Position numbers and translations under genes: made by a program. Under the pieces are notes generated by a model. The model had not been told where the DNA came from. It saw only the letters and a list, made by a program, of their open reading frames with translations, and made no database searches. From Arenibacterium halophilum (lineage in GTDB: Bacteria > Pseudomonadota > Alphaproteobacteria > Rhodobacterales > Rhodobacteraceae), in contig NZ_VCPC01000001.1 of NCBI RefSeq assembly GCF_005938225.1, positions 434,001 through 498,000 on the forward strand: DNA of 64,000 nucleotides, in the 5' to 3' direction. Shown piece after piece: positions 55,351 to 64,000 of this stretch; position 1 is the first letter of the stretch; the number at the start of each line of letters is the position of its first letter.

Positions 55351-55389
55351 GCAGTCCTCGTGTTCGACGGCATTCACATAGGCATCAAC

Positions 55390-55707
55390 TCAGCCCACGC
55401 CAAGAGCAGCGCGCACCTCATCGCTCCAGCCCAGGTGCATCTGGTCGCCGTTGACGATCAGGGGGCGTTTCATCACGGTAGGGTGTGACGCGATCAGCGT
55501 GGCCACATCCGCGGCACGATCTTCCTCTGACAGATTGCGCCAAGTGGTTGACCTTTTGTTCACGAGTTCGTGACCGAAATCGGCGATCGCCCTGCCCACC
55601 ACTTCGGCCGGTACACCCTTGTCGCGCACATCGACAAAAGATGCTTCCGGCAAGGATTTCAGTGCCTTGCGGCAGGTATCGCAGGATTTCAACCCGTAAA
55701 CTAGCAT
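55390..55707 (-). CDS. ArsC/Spx-family thioredoxin-fold protein
   Basis: A 105-residue protein of the arsenate reductase/Spx family. The CxxC site is at residues 9-12 (GLKSCDTC), followed by the family segments VDVRDKGVPAEVV and TVMKRPLIVNGDQ. The Arg typical of glutaredoxin-dependent ArsC is replaced in part, so arsenate reduction is uncertain. The ATG at 55707 is preferred to a TTG at 55719. It lies 39 bp upstream of the small membrane protein gene and may be co-transcribed. Confidence 0.8.
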   Translation of the reverse strand: MLVYGLKSCDTCRKALKSLPEASFVDVRDKGVPAEVVGRAIADFGHELVNKRSTTWRNLSEEDRAADVATLIASHPTVMKRPLIVNGDQMHLGWSDEVRAALGVG

Positions 55708-55892
55708 TCGCGCCCCCAAGCTTAGGCCTAATGGTTAACAATGAAATTGATGCAAAGCACACCCTTTTTCTTGATTTTTTCTTTCCCCATGCAATTCTAG
55801 GCGGAGCGTTGCGCCGAATATTGAAACGGGTCACGCTATTAAGGATCCTGCGCCAGTTTGTGTCAGGACGTTGACATAAGGAGACACGGAAC

Positions 55893-56099
55893 ATGCCAAA
55901 TGGCACCGTGAAATGGTTTAATACGACAAAGGGTTACGGGTTCATTGCGCCCGAAGAAGGCGGCAAGGATGTGTTCGTGCACATCTCGGCCGTTGAGCGG
56001 TCTGGTTTGACCGGACTCGCTGACAACCAGAAGGTAGAGTACGAGCTGCAAGATGGGCGGGACGGTCGTCAAATGGCGGCCGATCTCAAGCTTAAATAA
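55893..56099 (+). CDS. cold-shock domain protein
   Basis: A 68-residue CspA-type protein. RNP1 is KGYGFIAP and RNP2 is VFVHIS, the nucleic-acid-binding strands of the five-stranded barrel. Such proteins act as RNA chaperones. An AAGGAG box precedes the ATG. The upstream gap (55720-55892) is AT-rich for about 80 bp and may form the long structured leader usual for these genes. A terminator-like palindrome lies 120 bp downstream. Confidence 0.95.
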   Translation: MPNGTVKWFNTTKGYGFIAPEEGGKDVFVHISAVERSGLTGLADNQKVEYELQDGRDGRQMAADLKLK

Positions 56100-56217
56100 C
56101 CGCACCGTCGCACCCGGTCCCGCAGCCGGGTCGCTATGGGAACAAAGAGCCTCTTGCCGGGAACTGCCTGAGGTTGGGCAGACTCATCCCATATTCACAC
56201 AGTTTCACCTTGCCCCA

Positions 56218-56250
56218 CCCGATGACGGCCGCCGTCATCGGGTTTCTTGC
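56218..56250 (+). terminator. probable intrinsic terminator after the cold-shock gene
   Basis: A near-perfect palindrome (arms 56218-56229 and 56231-56242, 12 bp each around one base) is followed by TTTCTT. It lies in the 278-bp gap before thyX. That gap also has a weaker ACCCGG/CCGGGT hairpin (about 56113-56132) and an AT-rich part at 56300-56350; a small RNA here cannot be excluded. Confidence 0.65.
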
Positions 56251-56377
56251 ATCCGGCAGCCGCTGGCGCCTTGCGCAAATGCCCATTTCAAGAGGCATTC
56301 GCTTAATTTTCAAGCGCGCGTTAATTATTCACCGTATAATAAATTGAGGCTTATGTAACGCGCGCGCATTCAATTCC

Positions 56378-57283
56378 TCAATTTCCCAACATTCCCTGAA
56401 ATTCGCGCCACTCGCGTTTAGACATTCCGCTATTTTCTTCGTCGACCGCTTCGCCTTTCAGCATTCGCTGCAGACAAGTAACCATTTGCGCGCTCATCGT
56501 AACGGCGCCCAAACGGCAGTCTTCGAACGCGCGATAGGCAAAGGGCACCCAATCGGCAACGATTTTGCACAGCGCCTCGGCGTAGACACGGATTTCGTAC
56601 TGCGCGTGGGCATCTGCCCGCAGCCGCAGGAAATGGAACAGGTTGTGCAGATCAACCTTCCAGTACCACTGGGTATAGATATTCGCGGGCAGGTTCATCC
56701 GGGCCAGTTCGCGCGCAAGGCCAAGCCCCGACTCGTCGATCATCTCTTGATAGTGGTCGTAGGCGCGGGTCGAATCCGCCTTCAGCAGCTCAAGCACTCG
56801 GGCCGCAGCCTCTCCTTCCAGCGTGTCGCCGCGCCCCTGATTGTTTACAACCGACTGCGCAGCCACGTTTTCAGGTGCCGGGATATAGAATTCGCGATCC
56901 AGAATCGAATAGCGCGCGGAATATTCGTTTACGTTGGCGGTGCGGTGGCGAATCCACTGACGCGCCACGAAGACAGGCAGCTTCACGTGCAGTTTCAACT
57001 CGCACATCTCGAAGGGCGTCGAATGCCAGTGCCGCATCAGATAGCGGATCAGCCCCTCGTCGTTCTGCACGCTTTTTGTGCCCTTGCCATAGCTGACGCG
57101 CGCCGCCTGGCAGATCGCCGCATCGTCGCCCATGTAGTCAATGACCCGAACAAAGCCATGGTCCAGCACCGGCACCGCCGAATAAAGATGCTTTTCCGCC
57201 CCCGGAGCGACCACGCGCAGCGTTTGGGATGGAGTGGAACGCAACGCGTCGATTTCTGCCTGTTGGTCGGGTGTCAGCGACAT
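56378..57283 (-). CDS. thyX: FAD-dependent thymidylate synthase
   Basis: ThyX (301 aa) makes dTMP from dUMP using methylene-THF and reduced FAD, an alternative to ThyA. The ThyX motif [14 protein letters not shown] is at 112-125. Downstream are [25 protein letters not shown] and a C-terminal region with the conserved DNA-synthesis-like [16 protein letters not shown]-type tail. Length fits alphaproteobacterial ThyX. It is monocistronic and divergent from the lipoprotein gene. Confidence 0.96.
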   Translation of the reverse strand: MSLTPDQQAEIDALRSTPSQTLRVVAPGAEKHLYSAVPVLDHGFVRVIDYMGDDAAICQAARVSYGKGTKSVQNDEGLIRYLMRHWHSTPFEMCELKLHVKLPVFVARQWIRHRTANVNEYSARYSILDREFYIPAPENVAAQSVVNNQGRGDTLEGEAAARVLELLKADSTRAYDHYQEMIDESGLGLARELARMNLPANIYTQWYWKVDLHNLFHFLRLRADAHAQYEIRVYAEALCKIVADWVPFAYRAFEDCRLGAVTMSAQMVTCLQRMLKGEAVDEENSGMSKREWREFQGMLGN

Positions 57284-57390
57284 GCGGCATAGCCTTCTGT
57301 GGGAATCTGATCAGATCGAAACCATATATTGAGGCAGTCGCGCTGTGAACCCCCATATCGTGGTCACACTCTTGCCACGCGGTTCAACTT

Positions 57391-57408
57391 CAACGTGCTT
57401 TGACGTTG
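57391..57408 (+). promoter_or_regulatory. dyad and predicted promoter upstream of the surface lipoprotein gene
   Basis: CAACGT-N6-ACGTTG (57391-57396, 57403-57408) overlaps a TTGACG -35 candidate (57400-57405), with TAACAG 16 bp further on (57422-57427). This could be a regulated promoter for the lipoprotein-Slam pair. The match is modest. Confidence 0.35.
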
Positions 57409-57472
57409 ACTTTTAGCACCCTAACAGGGACTTTATCGGGAAAAGACCTGATTTAAAACAAGGTTGAGGCAG

Positions 57473-58378
57473 ATGAAGCGGTTTTGGCTAGGACTTGCGG
57501 CAACGGCCGCTTTGTCGGCGTGCAGTGGCGGCAACCCGTTCACCACGGACACAGACACGGAAGTACCCGAAAGCGGGATTCCCGAGGCGATTGCCGGCGA
57601 CCTGTCAGGAATCTCTTACGATCCGGTGGCACAAACCTTGACGGTACGCGGTATCTCTCTGGATGAGACCCCGTTCGAGGCCACCTATCGCCGCCGCCCC
57701 GGTATGGATCGTGGCGGGTACGAGGCCTACACCGCGCAGGACAGTTCGCTTGATCGCCATACAACCGCCTATGTCCGCGATATCAACGGCACCCGCGCCG
57801 CCGTCGTGGTAACCGGCGGGCAGTTCGAACATTACTTTGGCGGCGCCGTTTATGGCCGCAATGGCGCCTTCGATCCGCCGCCGGTGCAGCCGACACAGAA
57901 CAACGGGCTGGTCAGCTATGCCGGCAACTACATCGGCCTGTTGAACGGCCCCGGAGATGGCGGCGATCTGTTGCCCGTGTCGCCCGGCACGCCCGGATCG
58001 GTCTTGCCGGTGGAAGCCGGCGAAGTGACAGGCCGCGTGCTGATCAACGCCGATTTCACCGACAATGTCGTCAATGGCGTGGTCTTCGAACGGTCCTACG
58101 TGGATGCGCCCGGGCTTGTTATGAACGACCTGGCCCTGAAGCCTACAAGTATCGACCCCGAGCTTGGTACCTTCAGCGGCGAGGTCACGATCAACCTGCA
58201 GAACCGGGGGACCTATGGCGGTATCTTCGGTGGCGCAGACAGCGATGCCGTGGCTGGTGGGCTGTTCGCATCGGATCACATCGACAACGTCCAGAACGAA
58301 GAAGAATTCGGCATATTCGTGCTGCCCCGCTGTGGCACGCCGGGCCAAGATGCTTTGTGTAACCAGCCGAACCCGTAA
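57473..58378 (+). CDS. predicted surface lipoprotein with TbpB-like C-terminal motif (Slam substrate candidate)
   Basis: A 301-residue lipoprotein (lipobox LSAC, Cys 17). The mature part is beta-rich, with a C-terminal strand-turn GGIFGGADSDAVAGGLF (249-265) matching the GxFxGxxAxExGGxF pattern of transferrin-binding-protein-B-type barrel domains. Two late Cys could form a disulfide. Its stop overlaps the start of a Slam-like gene, which supports a Slam-dependent surface lipoprotein. Ligand unknown. The ATG at 57473 with a GAGG box is preferred to TTG at 57464. Confidence 0.75.
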   Translation: MKRFWLGLAATAALSACSGGNPFTTDTDTEVPESGIPEAIAGDLSGISYDPVAQTLTVRGISLDETPFEATYRRRPGMDRGGYEAYTAQDSSLDRHTTAYVRDINGTRAAVVVTGGQFEHYFGGAVYGRNGAFDPPPVQPTQNNGLVSYAGNYIGLLNGPGDGGDLLPVSPGTPGSVLPVEAGEVTGRVLINADFTDNVVNGVVFERSYVDAPGLVMNDLALKPTSIDPELGTFSGEVTINLQNRGTYGGIFGGADSDAVAGGLFASDHIDNVQNEEEFGIFVLPRCGTPGQDALCNQPNP

Positions 58379-59744
58379 GCGGCTGGCCGGCGCGGCCCTT
58401 GCGCTGGCGCTGGCCGCCTCTCCTGCTGCGCGCGCCCAGGACGATCTGGCGCTGACCCTGCCACAGGCGCGGGCGCTGGCCGTTCATGCGCTGAATACGG
58501 GCGATGCGCCACTTGCGCTGCGCCTCACGGGCGGGCTTTTGCAGGCCAATTCTGACGACATGACCGCGCATTATCTGCGCGCCGCCGCCTATGCCCGCAT
58601 GAACCGCCCCCACGAGGGGCGGCGGTCTGCCGCGCGGGCCTACAGACACGCCAAGACCCGCGAGGACAAGCTGCGCAGTTCGCAACTGGCCGCGCAACTG
58701 GCCTATGCCGAAGATCGGCCATCGCTTGCCCAGATCTGGCTGCGGCGCAGCGCGATCCATACGGCGACGCAGCACGAACAGGATTTGCTGGCGCGCGATT
58801 ATCGCATCCTGCGCCAGCGCAATCCCTGGAGCTTTTCGCTGCGCGGCGAAATACGGCCCTCGAACAACGTCAACAACGGCGCGGACTCCGCGCGGAATAT
58901 TATCGATGGAATACCCGATTTCGGGTTTCTCCCGGCTGCCGCACAGGCGCTTTCAGGCAAAATTGGCACCGTGGACGCTGTGGCCGGGTATCGCCTGCGC
59001 CAGTCCGACACCAGCCAGACCACGCTGTCGGGACGGCTGTATATCCAGCGTGTCAGCCTGTCGTCAGCCTCGCAGGCGCGCGTACCGCAACTGACGAATT
59101 CCGATTTCGGGTCCACCTATGCCGAGGCATCGTTGGAACACCGTTTCAAGGCCGGCGGCGGCGCGGCCGGCGTGCAGTTCAGCCTTGGCGAAAGCTGGTA
59201 CGGCGGTGACCGTAATTTCCGGCTGGCCCGCTTGGGCGGAGACCGGTTCTGGCGGGTGGGCGAAAGCAGCCAGCTTATCGTCAACGGGTTCGCCGAAACC
59301 CGCTTTGCGGCGCGCACCCTGACGAACGATGGGACCAGCTTTGGAATGGGGGCGACGTACCGTCACAAACTGGGTACGGGGGATACGCTGTCCCTGTCGC
59401 TGCAACTTCGCGACACAGAGGCGACCGCCCCGAACGGCACGTTTCAAACGGCCTCGCTGCGCGCGGGGTATGATTTCGGACGTGCTTTCGGGCCGATGCG
59501 GATCAGCACCGCGCTGCAGGTCGGGCAGACAGAATATGACGCTTACCGGGCCAGCCTGTTCATTCCTGCCACTGCGCGATCGGACACTTCCGTGACCGGC
59601 GATGTCACGCTGTTTTTCGAAGACTACGACTATGCAGGGTTCGCCCCCACGGTACGCATCAGCGCAGGGCGCAGGAGTTCGAATTTCTCGATGTTCTCCT
59701 CCAGCGAATTTTCCGTCTCGCTTGGCATCCGTTCGAAGTTCTGA
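58350..59744 (+). CDS. Slam-like outer-membrane protein (surface lipoprotein assembly modifier, DUF560)
   Basis: A 464-residue outer-membrane protein. A signal peptide ends near AARAQ (residue 30). Residues 31-155 are helical with a TPR-like pattern (RALAVHALNTGDAPLAL..., AHYLRAAAYARMNRPHEG). From about 160 to the end there are amphipathic strands, and the last residue is Phe, a mark of Bam-assembled barrels. This layout is that of Slam, which moves specific lipoproteins to the cell surface. The start overlaps the lipoprotein gene by 29 bp; other ATGs further upstream are deeper inside it. Confidence 0.78.
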   Translation: MLCVTSRTRKRLAGAALALALAASPAARAQDDLALTLPQARALAVHALNTGDAPLALRLTGGLLQANSDDMTAHYLRAAAYARMNRPHEGRRSAARAYRHAKTREDKLRSSQLAAQLAYAEDRPSLAQIWLRRSAIHTATQHEQDLLARDYRILRQRNPWSFSLRGEIRPSNNVNNGADSARNIIDGIPDFGFLPAAAQALSGKIGTVDAVAGYRLRQSDTSQTTLSGRLYIQRVSLSSASQARVPQLTNSDFGSTYAEASLEHRFKAGGGAAGVQFSLGESWYGGDRNFRLARLGGDRFWRVGESSQLIVNGFAETRFAARTLTNDGTSFGMGATYRHKLGTGDTLSLSLQLRDTEATAPNGTFQTASLRAGYDFGRAFGPMRISTALQVGQTEYDAYRASLFIPATARSDTSVTGDVTLFFEDYDYAGFAPTVRISAGRRSSNFSMFSSSEFSVSLGIRSKF

Positions 59745-59815
59745 AAGCGGCGCCTCGCGGATTGGACCCGGGCGCGCATCACGCTAGTGTCAGCGCAAAC
59801 ACAGGAGAACGACAC

Positions 59816-60244
59816 ATGCCGCTGACATATCTGCACACTATGGTCCGGGTGAAGGACCTTGAGAAATCCATGGCTTTTTACGAGCTGCTGGGCCTGCGCG
59901 AAACCCGACGCCACGAAAGCGAGGAAGGCCGGTTCACGCTGGTGTTCATGGCGCCCGAGGATCAGCCGGAATGCCCCGTCGAGCTGACCTATAACTGGGA
60001 TGGTGACGATGCGCTGCCGGATGACAGCCGCCATTTCGGGCATCTCGCATATGGCGTGGATAATATCTACGACACCTGCCAGTTCCTGATGGACAACGGC
60101 GTGACGATCAACCGCCCCCCGCGCGACGGGCGCATGGCCTTTGTGCGTTCGCCCGACAATGTTTCGGTCGAGTTGCTGCAGAACGGTGACTCGCTGCCCA
60201 AAGCCGAGCCCTGGGCCTCGATGGGCAATACCGGACACTGGTGA
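59816..60244 (+). CDS. gloA: lactoylglutathione lyase (glyoxalase I)
   Basis: A 142-residue glyoxalase I that converts the methylglyoxal-glutathione adduct to S-lactoylglutathione. The metal ligands are in YLHTMVRV (His), VELTYNW (Glu), HFGHLAYGV (His) and VSVELLQ (Glu). FYELLGLRETRR and the length match the family. An AGGAG box precedes the ATG at 59816. Its stop overlaps the following VWA gene (TGATG). Confidence 0.94.
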   Translation: MPLTYLHTMVRVKDLEKSMAFYELLGLRETRRHESEEGRFTLVFMAPEDQPECPVELTYNWDGDDALPDDSRHFGHLAYGVDNIYDTCQFLMDNGVTINRPPRDGRMAFVRSPDNVSVELLQNGDSLPKAEPWASMGNTGHW

Positions 60245-60987
60245 TGCGTTTGGCGGCCGCGCTACTGTGTGCGCTGCTGGCAGGACCAGCGGCGGCGCAG
60301 TGCCGGCTGGCCCTTGCACTGGCCTTGGATGTGTCATCCTCGGTCGATGCGACCGAAGATGCGCTGCAAAGGCGCGGCCTTGCCGCCGCGCTGATCTCGC
60401 CCGAAGTCGAGGCCGCAATCTTTGCCAGCGATCAGCCCGTGGCGCTTGCGGCTTATGAATGGAGCGGACGCTACAATCAGGAAATGCTGCTGGACTGGCG
60501 CCTGATCGAAACACGCGCCGATCTGCTCGATGTCGCCGCGATCCTTGGTCGTTCCAGCCGCAGCCACACCGAATTCCCAACTGCCATGGGATATGCGCTA
60601 GGATTTGGCGCCGGACTGCTGGAGCGCGCCCCGCCCTGCCTGTTCAAAACGCTCGATATGGCCGGAGACGGCGAAAACAATGAAGGTTTCCGCCCAGAGC
60701 AGGCCTATGCCGAATTTCCCTTCGCCGATGTTACCGTGAATGGGCTTGTGGTGAATGCCGGCGATTTCGAGGCCGAAGTTACCCTGATCGAATTCTACCG
60801 CTCCGAGGTACTGCACGGGCCCGGTGCTTTTCTGGAAATCGCGCAGGGATTTCAGGATTACGAACGCGCGATGCGGCGCAAGCTGGAACGCGAATTGCAG
60901 CCGCGCGCCGTTGGTGCCCTGCCCCTCTCGCATGGCGATACGCCTCGCCAAGCCTGGCTGAACGCAGCACGTAGTTACCCGGGTTAG
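60244..60987 (+). CDS. DUF1194 (von Willebrand factor A-like) secreted protein
   Basis: A 247-residue exported protein with a signal peptide (cleavage near PAAAQC). The body is a VWA-type fold with the MIDAS motif DVSSSVD and later FPTAMGYALGFGAGLL and DMAGDGENNEG, typical of DUF1194. Such domains bind partners through a metal ion; no specific role is known. It begins inside the gloA stop codon, so the two genes are co-translated though functionally unlinked as far as I know. Confidence 0.88.
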   Translation: MRLAAALLCALLAGPAAAQCRLALALALDVSSSVDATEDALQRRGLAAALISPEVEAAIFASDQPVALAAYEWSGRYNQEMLLDWRLIETRADLLDVAAILGRSSRSHTEFPTAMGYALGFGAGLLERAPPCLFKTLDMAGDGENNEGFRPEQAYAEFPFADVTVNGLVVNAGDFEAEVTLIEFYRSEVLHGPGAFLEIAQGFQDYERAMRRKLERELQPRAVGALPLSHGDTPRQAWLNAARSYPG

Positions 60988-61054
60988 GGCGATGACGCTG
61001 AAGCTCGCGCATGGCCGTTGAATGCAGAGGCCCCTGCCCAGCCTCGACCCGTGT

Positions 61055-61552
61055 TCAGTAGATATAGCGTATCTGATCCGTCCAATAGCGTTCGACCCGG
61101 CGCAGGGCGCGGGTGATATCATCGATCCCTTCAACGCCAATCACACCGCGATCCACCAGCCCTTCTGCGTGGCGCTGGAACAGCCCCGTCACGATATCGC
61201 GAATCTCGCGCCCGCGTGAGGTCAGCCGGACGCGCACCGAACGCCTGTCGATTTCACAGCGCTGGTGGTGCATGTAGCCCATTTCGACGAGTTTCTTGAG
61301 GTTATAGCTGACGTTGCTGCCCTGATAGTAGCCACGGCTTTTCAGTTCGCCTGCCGTCACCTCGTTGTCGCCGATATTGAACAGCAACAGCGCCTGCACC
61401 GCGTTGATTTCCAACACGCCGACCCGTTCGAATTCGTCCTTGATCACGTCCAGCAACAGCCGGTGCAACCGTTCGACAAGGGCCAGCGCCTCAAGATAGC
61501 TCGACATGAACCCCTTGGGGGGTGCCGGGCTTGTCTGCATTTCCATACTCAT
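61055..61552 (-). CDS. MarR family transcriptional regulator
   Basis: A 165-residue winged-helix regulator. The DNA-binding part is NEVTAGELKSRGYYQGSNVSYNLKKLVEMGYM, followed by the wing CEIDRRSVRVRLTSRG. An N-terminal helix set (FMSSYLEALALVERLHRLLLDV) and a C-terminal helix form the dimer interface. It resembles the highly conserved alphaproteobacterial MarR proteins such as LdtR, but I cannot confirm orthology. The start at 61552 follows GGAG with six-base spacing; a GTG at 61567 is less likely. Confidence 0.88.
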   Translation of the reverse strand: MSMEMQTSPAPPKGFMSSYLEALALVERLHRLLLDVIKDEFERVGVLEINAVQALLLFNIGDNEVTAGELKSRGYYQGSNVSYNLKKLVEMGYMHHQRCEIDRRSVRVRLTSRGREIRDIVTGLFQRHAEGLVDRGVIGVEGIDDITRALRRVERYWTDQIRYIY

Positions 61553-61590
61553 CCGTTTCTCCGTCACGAAATGCTCGGACGCAGCTTTGA

Positions 61591-63576
<1,986 letters not shown>

Positions 63577-63594
63577 CGCGAGCGACACCACATG

Positions 63595-63632
63595 AAAAAG
63601 GCCCGCGCCGAACCCCGGCTGCGGGCCTTTTT
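63595..63632. terminator. bidirectional intrinsic terminator
   Basis: A 12-bp stem (arms 63595-63606 and 63621-63632) has A5 on the left and T5 on the right, with an inner GCCG/CGGC pairing. It serves aspC (plus) and the convergent VPLPA-CTERM gene (minus). Confidence 0.93.
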
Positions 63633-63650
63633 GCCAGCGGACCAGCTTTA

Positions 63651-64000
63651 TCAGCCGCGCTTATTCCGCCTGGCTGCCACAAGGGCGCCAACGCCGCCCA
63701 GAAGCAAAAGGCCAGACGCCGGCAAGGGCACCTGCGCCGACAGATTGCGCACCTCATAGGTATAGTCTTGATCGTCGGAGATTGCCCGTGCGGCAGCTAG
63801 GGTCGAATCCTGAAAAATCCAGATGCTGTCAGGACTGCTGGTCAGCCCAGCAATCGATTTCACACGCGTCAAGACCGTCAAGGAGTAACCACTCAACGTA
63901 CGTTGTGGCCCGGAAAAGCTCAGCAGTTCATCGAGACTGAACAATTGATTGTTGTCATTGTCCTGGTAGGTCAATGAAAAATTGTCGATCGATGCGACCT
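63651..64000 (-). CDS. VPLPA-CTERM secreted protein, C-terminal part (5' end outside window)
   Basis: The frame is open to the window edge on the minus strand, so the true start is outside. The visible end has a beta-rich SIDNFSLTYQDN segment like those that close many PEP-CTERM-type extracellular domains. It is followed by VPLPASGLLLLGGVGALVAARRNKRG-like sorting signal: motif, hydrophobic helix, basic tail. It is predicted to be processed by the same exosortase as the protein at 2401-3036, with which it shares only the tail. Confidence 0.8.
   Translation of the reverse strand, partial: VASIDNFSLTYQDNDNNQLFSLDELLSFSGPQRTLSGYSLTVLTRVKSIAGLTSSPDSIWIFQDSTLAAARAISDDQDYTYEVRNLSAQVPLPASGLLLLGGVGALVAARRNKRG

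Overview
The window is a high-GC, gene-dense stretch of a chromosome from an alphaproteobacterium, almost certainly of the order Rhodobacterales (Roseobacter/Rhodobacter relatives). The order is indicated by an NADH dehydrogenase (nuo) operon interrupted by DUF5333, DUF5337 and lipoprotein genes and running into birA, coaX and RNase J; by VPLPA-CTERM sorting tails; by a C-terminal Hint-domain fragment; and by short GCCTCCGGCG-type intergenic repeats. I see no rRNA, tRNA, insertion sequence, prophage or CRISPR array. Nearly all genes look intact; only the two end genes are cut by the window.

Layout. 1-6 kb: Hint-domain fragment, SnoaL-like protein, release factor 3, a VPLPA-CTERM secreted protein, a glycosyltransferase and a DEAD-box RNA helicase. 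6.1-27.5 kb (minus strand): one apparent 24-gene operon, nuoA to nuoN plus seven accessory genes, then birA, coaX and rnj. The accessory genes are a carboxymuconolactone-decarboxylase-like protein, three lipoproteins, DUF5333, DUF5337 and a membrane/helix-hairpin-helix protein. 27.7-29.3 kb: an RTX-type secreted protein. 29.4-37.5 kb (minus): a complete leucine/isovalerate catabolic operon (isovaleryl-CoA dehydrogenase, acyl-CoA synthetase, methylcrotonyl-CoA carboxylase beta and alpha, HMG-CoA lyase, methylglutaconyl-CoA hydratase) with a candidate operator and a clear terminator. 37.6-44.5 kb: FMN-binding protein, CreA, DegT aminotransferase, phosphoglycolate phosphatase, glmU-glmS and an FkbM methyltransferase. 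44.6-52.2 kb: AlkD-type repair protein, moaA-waaA-glycosyltransferase, an M20 amidohydrolase and thrS.

52.4-55.0 kb holds a four-gene bufferin-type RiPP operon: a four-cysteine DUF2282 precursor, a DUF692/MNIO oxidase, its DUF2063 partner and a DoxX membrane protein. This is a copper-related modified-peptide system. 55-57.3 kb: a small membrane protein, an ArsC-like protein, a cold-shock protein and thyX. 57.5-59.7 kb: a predicted surface lipoprotein with a TbpB-like C-terminal motif, overlapped by a Slam-like outer-membrane protein (TPR plus beta-barrel); this reads as a self-contained lipoprotein-export pair. 59.8-64 kb: glyoxalase I, a VWA protein, a MarR regulator, an XRE regulator with sdhE, aspartate aminotransferase and the tail of a second VPLPA-CTERM protein.

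Points worth a second look are the bufferin operon, the Slam/lipoprotein pair, and the paralogous small lipoproteins and duplicated helix-hairpin-helix domain inside the nuo operon. Several regulatory or structural DNA elements also stand out: a 9-bp dyad around the nuo promoter, a TGAACA-CT-TGTTCA dyad before the leucine operon, and a 23-bp-arm inverted repeat between the helicase and RNase J genes. All function calls come from reading the sequence; no database search was run.
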